Below are positions 56,901 through 64,000 of a stretch of 64,000 nt of DNA, one piece after another. Source of the stretch: Aldrovandia affinis (lineage: Eukaryota > Chordata > Actinopteri > Notacanthiformes > Halosauridae); the NCBI GenBank assembly GCA_029706075.1, contig JAINUG010000073.1, positions 3,280,001 through 3,344,000 of the forward strand, written 5' to 3'. Position 1 is the stretch's first letter, and each line of letters opens with the position of its first letter. The position numbers and the translations under genes are program-made. Under the pieces are notes generated by a model. It was not told the origin of the DNA. It made no database searches and was given only the letters and a program-made list of their open reading frames with translations.

Positions 56901-58428
56901 TCTCTGTGTGATTAAATATGGCTGATTGAGCATAAAATATAGATGATTAAACTGAAAGCAGGAGAGTGGGTAGAGAAGGATGGCAGAGAGAACGGAGAGA
57001 GATGTGTGTATCTCAGAATGACAGGCTGGCTGCGTGATGTATTCCCCTCGCGGTAATTAAAACACATTTACAATATCCTGGACAGGCCAGTAAAACTTAC
57101 CAGGGCTGCAGGCAACAGACAACCTGGTTTCCAGCCAATTCCTGTACATTTGCAATAAACAACAACACACGCAAAACTATACATGTGCAAAATGATTCCA
57201 CCTAACTTGAGTGATTTGCAACAGGCCATAAGCACCATCGTGTCGTTGTATTTGAATGATGTTTGAACAACACATGACAGTATGGAGCCATGCATTAACG
57301 CCCGATTCTGACAGATTACCTGCATGAGTCACGCAGATTCACAACCTGGGCGAGGTTAGCAGGTGCACGGACGTGATTTGTCATATACTGTAATCAGCTG
57401 GCTGAGTGTGGCAAAAGCAGCATGTGTGTTGGGCTCCTCAGTGCCTCTGACATCAGCTTTTGTGTCAATTATCAGCTGCCCCCACACCAGGGCTATTGGG
57501 AGTTGAGTTGTCTGTCTGTATGTATGTCTGTCTGTCTGTCTGTCTGTCTCTCTGTCTGTTCTGCCCAGAGGGACAGTCTTAGACCGATGTTCTCTCCAAC
57601 CACCAAACCGTCCACACGGACTTTAGATTTTTGCTCAATGATTCTTACAAACTAGTCGCTCCTGAGAAAACGCATGTGCTTCATTGCTTCATTCCTCGAT
57701 ATCATTATGAAAGAGATGTATATTCCACTAATGTCATCTGTAGCCTACATAAGAATGAGGCAGCTGGGGTGGGAGGGTTTAGTGTAAATTGAATCCAATG
57801 TCAGTATGTGCATACAATTCTAAAGAGCATAAAAAAATTTGATCACAAAAAAAATCTAAATAATGCGGCAAGTTGTCAGTTTAGCAGAAACTTTTCCCAC
57901 CTTTTATGGTATCTCCATAATCCATAATTAGTCCATGTAAAAAGCGCAGTCCTACATTTTCCAAAGGGTCCACAATAAAGTTTTAAATCAACTTTTTTTC
58001 CCCATCAGTTCTGCAGAAGACCAGCAGACTGGGCGCAGTGCGGCCCACTGTGCTCATCAAAAGAAGGGACTGAAATCAGTGTGTACCTGTCCGTCTGTGG
58101 AGGTGACAGCCCATTGATTTCAGTGCTGAATCCTAAACAACGCTGTATCCTTTCAATGCTTCCCGCTACACGAGTAAACTGACACCTCACCACATTATTT
58201 TTCGTATGTATGACTGCTTACGCTCCAGAACTGAGAGGCTCAACGAAACAGAGGGACGAAGGAGCGAAGCAGGGCTATCTGAGCTTCAGCACCCAAACGC
58301 GCGCAACTTGTACTCCTGAGAATACCACTCATATGAAGGAGTTTCAGAAGAGCAAGCAAACGCAGCACTAAAACAAGGAGGTGTACTAATCAGTGAGATC
58401 AGGGGACCCGGAGTTGAGTTCCTCCTAC

Positions 58429-58595
58429 CATAGGGTTACTCCAATCTGGCCCACAAATCCAAATTCAGTCCTGGTTTTCCTTTCTCACTGGTAGTTCATT
58501 GAACGACAGTGTCTTCACACCTGACTCCCAGGTAAAGGGAGGGTGGAGAAACAGCAGCTGCTCGGCCCACGAGGACCGTGATTTGAGGAGCCCTG
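58429..58595 (+). mobile_element. Non-autonomous hAT-like MITE, copy 2
   Basis: Same family as 5228-5411: starts near AGGGTTACTCCAATCTGG, ends GTGATTTGAGGAGCCCTG, and shares AGTGTCTTCACACCTGACT in the middle. Confidence 0.72.
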
Positions 58596-61500
58596 CTCTA
58601 GCACAGGGATGAACAGAAACCGGAACAAGGTGGTATCAAAGGGAAATGATCGATAAGAAGCCACAACCCACTCCCGATAAATAATCCATGCTGTTTGTGA
58701 TCCTGGAGTGTTTTGCAATATTTGAAACCTACTAATCTAGAAACACACATTGGCTTTGCACGTCTATTAACGTGCAACTATCAAGGTTTTCAGTCACCCT
58801 AAAGACACGGTTACAGTATAGTATCTATGGAAAATGGCTAACTCACCTCAAACTCTGTGACTAGACCCTAAGATCCCTTCCTGTGTCCGTTTCAGCCACG
58901 TCATGCTCCTCTGCAGTGGTGCAGGTTCGCTGAAGTAAAGTTATAGTCGGGAGCAGCAGGGAGCCACAGAACGCAGTCATGGAAATTCCAGTTGAAATGC
59001 CTGCACTTAGACTCCTAAATATTTAATAAGGTGGAGATTATGAAAGTCCACATACTACCACCCCCATGTAACAGACAGTGCCACACTAACACACTGGCCC
59101 ACAGCCAGTTACGGACGGGCACACAAGCGACGGCACGCCAGCCCAATGCCCTCCACCCTCCCTGTGTTGTAAGGAATTAAGGTAAGTCTTTGCACTGCAG
59201 ACTTATATTATAAACGAACTGGAAGCTTGCTGGTCTTGACAAGGGTGTAACAAACTGTACAGGAAGGCAGGGAACAGGGCTGCAGAGCCTCATCTGAGCA
59301 AGTACCACATGAATGTTGGGTCCTGAATGATTCACATTAATATCGCAGGCAATACAATATAGATTATACAGTATATATATGTACACACACACACACACCG
59401 CATACCGTTTTAAGCATTTACTTACTCAGTCTAAGCACCCACACTGTAAATGCTAAGATAAATACCTACCATCACAACACAAGTTCACAACACACATCAA
59501 TTTGCGAATAAAACTTAGGTAACACGCGTACATAATTTTAACAAACTCACAGAAGCGCAAGAGACTCGCCCACGGTAGGAATGGGGACCATGCACGTGTC
59601 TACTACAGTTTGCAGCAAGTGTCCTGCCGCAGGTTGATGCAGTAATAATGTTAGTTTATGTCAGAGCAGGGGCAGCAGTGAGTGTCATTATGCGAGCGTC
59701 TGCGGTATTGCGAATGCGCGGTAACGAGAGGTACACTGCGTGTTTGGAGAGCGAGCGCTCACAAAGCCATTTTAGTCAATGTCAGTCAGTATAAACCTTA
59801 CCATTCGACTTCATTCACTCCTGGGTGAGACGTTGGCTACCGCATATCCAGCAGAGGTCAGTGTAGATCTGCTTACCCGGCCTGGCTCTTTAGGCTAAAG
59901 TTCAAAAACGCTGAGACTAACCAGCTACATCACAATTCCCAAGCTGCTCAATGAAATGTTAACGTCATCCCGGCATCTCCTACAGCGCTAACATCAGCGC
60001 AATAGATCCTTGTAGGCGCGGTAATATCCCTGGCTGCGCAATTATTTTCTCCCAGTCGCATCATCCACGCGGCTTTTAATGCACGGAACTGCGAATAAAT
60101 GCAAGGACGCGCTCGCAACGAAACAAGCAGCCAGGATCGTGCGTTTCAGGTCACAAAGTGAGGAAGTGTGATCTGTGACATGCTGTTATGTCTACATAAC
60201 GGGAATAACGGACACCTCTAACGGCGGCGGAGCGGGCTGAGATCGCGAAGCCACGGATCTCGGGTTGCAGGACCGTTTCCCCTGCACGCGCTGCTGTAAA
60301 GTGTCCTCACGTGAACCGACCGGGACTGCGACCGGACCCTCGCGCCGTTAGCACATTTATTCTCATTAATAATGTTTCACATTATATATATATGTATTAA
60401 GATATTGTACACACTTAAAGACTGCACCAACCCGCACCGCCCCCCGCTTAACGTCGCTGTGATGTATCTTTTATTTATCTTCATTTCTTCATCTAATGTC
60501 CTGTCAAGCAGAAGGGGATCAATCTGGTCGCCAAAACAGGTTCCTGGCAATGGCTCAGTTCAACTCCACACACTATTTGTATGCAGGGAGTGACTGGAGT
60601 CACCAGTCTCGCAGTCTGATAAACTGATTTGCATCAAATCCCCCCCCATCCCGTTCGCTAATCATCTCAGGCCCGTTAGCCCCCCTCCGTAAGACTGGTG
60701 CAGGGAGGCCCGCAGTGTGCTGGCTCCCTGTCCCGTTGCTGTTATAGCCCTCCTTAATATCTTCTTCCTCATAAAAAAAAAGGAGATAGGTGCTCCACAC
60801 CAAGCAAGTGTCACAGTCCCAAGGCGAGCTCCCATCACAGCCACCAAACCCGTCGTTGAGTCCTGCAGGCCTTCCGTCCTGCGATAACGGCAGTAAATCT
60901 TCAGTTGCAACAATGTCTCCATATGACAGAATCTCGTTAAGAAAAGTATCGGGCTTTTTTCCTGGTGTTTTTCAGAGCTGGCCGAGGTCAGGCCGATCTG
61001 ATTTTTACTGCTGTCACATTTGCATGAGATTTCTTCATTATTTCCAGCCAGCGACTGACTGACTAACTATCTTGACAGAATGACTCAGTAGCTTTCTCGA
61101 AGGTTTATGGCGAAACACCAGTAAGGTAGTCGCAACCCCCAAATAGTGTCTTTTTATTGTTTTTAAATATGTTGCCTGAATTATTATCATGCACTTACAC
61201 TGTAAGTAGGCTACAGATCATGAAATATAAGATGTGTGTATATAAACATGATTTCAAACCACTACATTTAGTGGCTCGTTTGGCCAATCCCAAATAAATC
61301 ACAACACGTGATAATCTTAGTCGAATATATGGAGAATAAATCGCTGTGATTCGTTGAACATAACAATTAGAGACCAGATATATCATTCACTAAAGCGGAT
61401 GATATTGGAAAACCCTCTTTCTCTTGCGTCAGGGTAGCCCGGGGAGGATGTCTACTGGAGCGATTTAAACGTGGCTGTAAAACGTGACAAATGCGACGTA

Positions 61501-62089
61501 ACGTCACCTACCCAAATACGTAACGGGCATTAGATCTCTCAGCGATGCCTAAAAAACACTGTCGATGCACGTGAAAGTTACGTTTTTAATTTCCCAGAGC
61601 GACTCTGTATGGATTAACTGTAGATAGCGAAGCAGGTGTGTTTGACTCTGCGCTCTTTGCGGAGAGGAAGGGTGTGTGCTGTATCGAGAGGAACACTGCA
61701 GAGGGAAAATAACTTGGCCTTGTTTTATGACTCAGACTGCATCCTCTGGCTCGTACAGAGACGGGCATTCCACGACACCACAAAACAACTTCTAATATGA
61801 GTTATTTGTGAGTTTATCATTTCTAATTTTCCATGTTTTCTTCTACATTGGCTGTTATATTGCACACTGGTGTTCCTCCTGTTATTCGCCCATACAGGTC
61901 ATTGAAGTAGGGGAAACTAAAGAACGTAGGTGCAACACTTATTTGAAAGATATTAAATTGTTTATAGACAATATATGTATATCGTTATATAGGCCTACAT
62001 GACATCTCGTTAAAAATTATATATATATATTTTTAAACGTTCTCCTTTTCCCTTTTTTCCCTAGCAGCTATTTTTTTGTAAAGAAGTTG

Positions 62090-62185
62090 TACTGGCTCTT
62101 TGTGATGTGCTGTCTCACTCCGCTTGGTGGAATGCACTTGCTGTAAGTCGCTCTGGATAAGATCTTCGGCTAAATGACAACATTA
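62090..62185 (+). mobile_element. LINE/SINE 3' tail fragment
   Basis: CTGTAAGTCGCTCTGGATAA followed by CTTCGGCTAAATGAC, the shared tail with changes. Confidence 0.55.
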
Positions 62186-62564
62186 TAATTAAAAAGAGCA
62201 TTAGGCAAATGAAGTCAAACCATCCAATCATTCACTCAACATAAATAGATTGCCACAGAGCACCAGCTTGTATAGCATGTATAACTACCTCTGTGTGGAC
62301 ATTTTCCTGTATGTCAACCGAAAAAGCCAGCGCATTGTCCTTATTTGCACCTTGCTGTTTGTCAGGACCTCATAATCTAATCATAATGTATGCCCCCCCC
62401 CCACCCCCTTGCAGTCACCTCTCCAGCCCGTTCCCTGTTCAAGCCTGCTGTCTCTGCAGGGCTGGGGTGAGGACGTGCCTCAGTCTCCGGGTTCGAGACC
62501 GCTCCTCCAAGGACAGCTGACTCCACAGCGTTACAGCGCAGGTCCTGCTGCCTCCGAGCTGTGC

Positions 62565-63015
62565 TGGACAGAGCAACACATCTCCCTGAACACTGTACAG
62601 AAACACATCTCCCCTGAGCGCTGTGCTGGACAGAGCAACACATCTCGCCTGAACACTGTACTGTACAGAGCAACACATCTCGCCTGAACACTGTGCTGTA
62701 CAGAGCAACACATCTCCCCTGAACACTGTACTGTACAGAGCAACACATCTCCCCTGAACGCTGTACAGAGAAACACATCTCCCCTGAACGCTGTACAGAG
62801 CAACACATCTCCCCTGAACGCTGTGCTGTACAGAGCAACACATCTCCCCTGAACACTGTACTGTACAGAGCAACACATCTCCCCTGAACGCTGTACAGAG
62901 AAACACATCTCCCCTGAACGCTGTACAGAGCAACACATCTCCCCTGAACACTGTACTGTACAGAGCAACACATCTCCCCTGAACGCTGTACAGAGAAACA
63001 CATCTCCCCTGAACG
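62565..63015 (+). repeat. 30-44 bp minisatellite
   Basis: About 13 units of CTGTACAGAGCAACACATCT plus CCCCTGAACG, with an extra CTGTACTGTACAG in some. Three antisense ORFs are repeat artefacts. Confidence 0.93.
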
Positions 63016-64000
63016 CAGAGCGAACCCCAGACGCCCTGCCCTGCCTGCAGGACACGGGGATCCAGACATCCAGTGGCAGGGCTGGACTGGGACAAAAAAT
63101 AGGCCCTGCCATTTGGCTCAGACTGCCCATCACTAATGAACCAATGGGCTGCTGTCCATTTTGGGGCGGCAACTCGATGGCAAAAAAAGCATGTGATTGG
63201 GCAGGCCCAGTGTCAGTATAGAAAATGAACCAATGGGCCGCTGTCCATTTTTTGTTGGCTGTGTTAGATGAAAAAAAATAAATAAATATTTATATATTTT
63301 TTAATTAAAAATAATAATTACAAAGCAACACATCTCCCTGAAAAACTAGACCGGCCCAGACGAATCGCCCGGTAGACTATATAGCCAGTCCAGCCCTGTC
63401 CAGCGGTCTTCTTTTGCTTTACCTCATTACACTATGCATTTATTCAGAGGCATATCAGATGTAATATAATTTATGGTTATCAATGGAGGAAAAAGGAGGA
63501 ATCATAATTGGCCCCCAACAAGGAAAATATTATTTAACACTATATGCAAAGTCATGGTGGCTTCATGTATAATTTCAGTCATTGAGTGAAAAGTCACTGG
63601 GTCATCCCAGTGTTGCCTCAGTAACAGTAAAATTGATGATATGGAGCAGCCAGCACTTTTGTAGTAGATGCCCGTTTCCTTTGGGAGAGTGGTTTTAATT
63701 GATCACAATTGGTAGACTCTCTGACTTTGAGAATTAGACGTCCTGTCATCGCATCTCAAGGTTGCGCGCAGTAAGGCAGCACCTGCCTGCTGATGTTTTG
63801 AACTTTTTCCGCTCCTCTGTTCTGTTGCAAGATACTGTATTTGGCAACAAAAAAAAGCCCTTTGGTGCAGAGCGCAGCTCGAGCCATAAAGTTTTGAGCC
63901 AGCCGTGATTTACTGACAGTAATGTGTGTGGGGGTGAGTCTGCAGGAAAAACACTGATGTCAGCTCGCTGATCACTACACAGCTGCCAAGAATAACGAGA
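63016..64000. other. Intergenic, imperfect direct repeats only
   Basis: AATGAACCAATGGGCCGCTG plus TCCATTTT occurs twice (about 63135 and 63226). Otherwise nothing recognised. Confidence 0.45.

Larger units (their letters stand above)
55887..62564. other. Intergenic, no gene recognised
   Basis: Contains a Tc1-like fragment, a hAT-like MITE and a LINE tail (listed). The stretch 59640-60350 is CpG-richer than its surroundings and could be a distal promoter or enhancer; no exon supports this. Confidence 0.45.

Noticed and set aside
62377..63172. Three overlapping antisense ORFs over 200 residues
   Set aside because: All three frames stay open because the minisatellite lacks antisense stops; repetitive GEMCCSVQ / GRCVALYS units only.

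Overview
This window is ray-finned-fish nuclear DNA. The evidence is spliced vertebrate exons, tRNA-derived SINEs sharing an 'AAGTCGCTYTGGATAA...GCGTCTGCTAAATG' tail, Tc1-like and hAT-like elements, a jockey/CR1-type LINE, and a very high load of microsatellites and minisatellites. The species cannot be told from the sequence alone.

Layout. (1) Positions 3-43640, minus strand: most of a dock5 gene (Rac guanine-nucleotide exchange factor). I trace 45 exons by splice sites, reading phase and protein similarity, from the start ATG at 43640 down to the middle of the DHR-2 domain. The 3' end of the gene lies beyond position 1. Nearly all exons join in phase with GT-AG borders. (2) Positions 43641-44110: first-exon flank and probable promoter. 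(3) Positions 48243-52030, plus strand, head-to-head with dock5: a degraded mmp21 (matrix metalloproteinase-21). The order catalytic domain, hemopexin repeats, C-terminus is preserved, but it has frameshifts, in-frame stops and no zinc-binding motif. (4) Positions 52-64 kb: no gene recognised, only repeats.

Most striking: tandem repeats inside dock5 are not random intron filler. Many start at, and contain, exon borders: donor copies beside exon 12, acceptor copies beside exons 13 and 37, and exon-end copies beside exons 21, 36 and 44. Large CT expansions (sense strand) sit in the polypyrimidine tracts of many acceptors. At five of these places the expected splice site or reading frame is broken (exons 12, 21, 27, 36, 44). 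A tandem duplication also copies exons 30 and 31 in a frame-incompatible way. Each copy carries a 28-29 bp array that looks like an amplified A-box region of a tRNA-derived SINE. Either this dock5 copy is starting to decay or is repeat-remodelled, or the assembly is locally wrong at repeats; cDNA and long reads would decide.

If intact, Dock5 would work with ELMO proteins to load Rac with GTP at the membrane. Mmp21, where functional, is a secreted protease of left-right patterning, so its decay here, next to a DOCK gene, deserves a synteny check.
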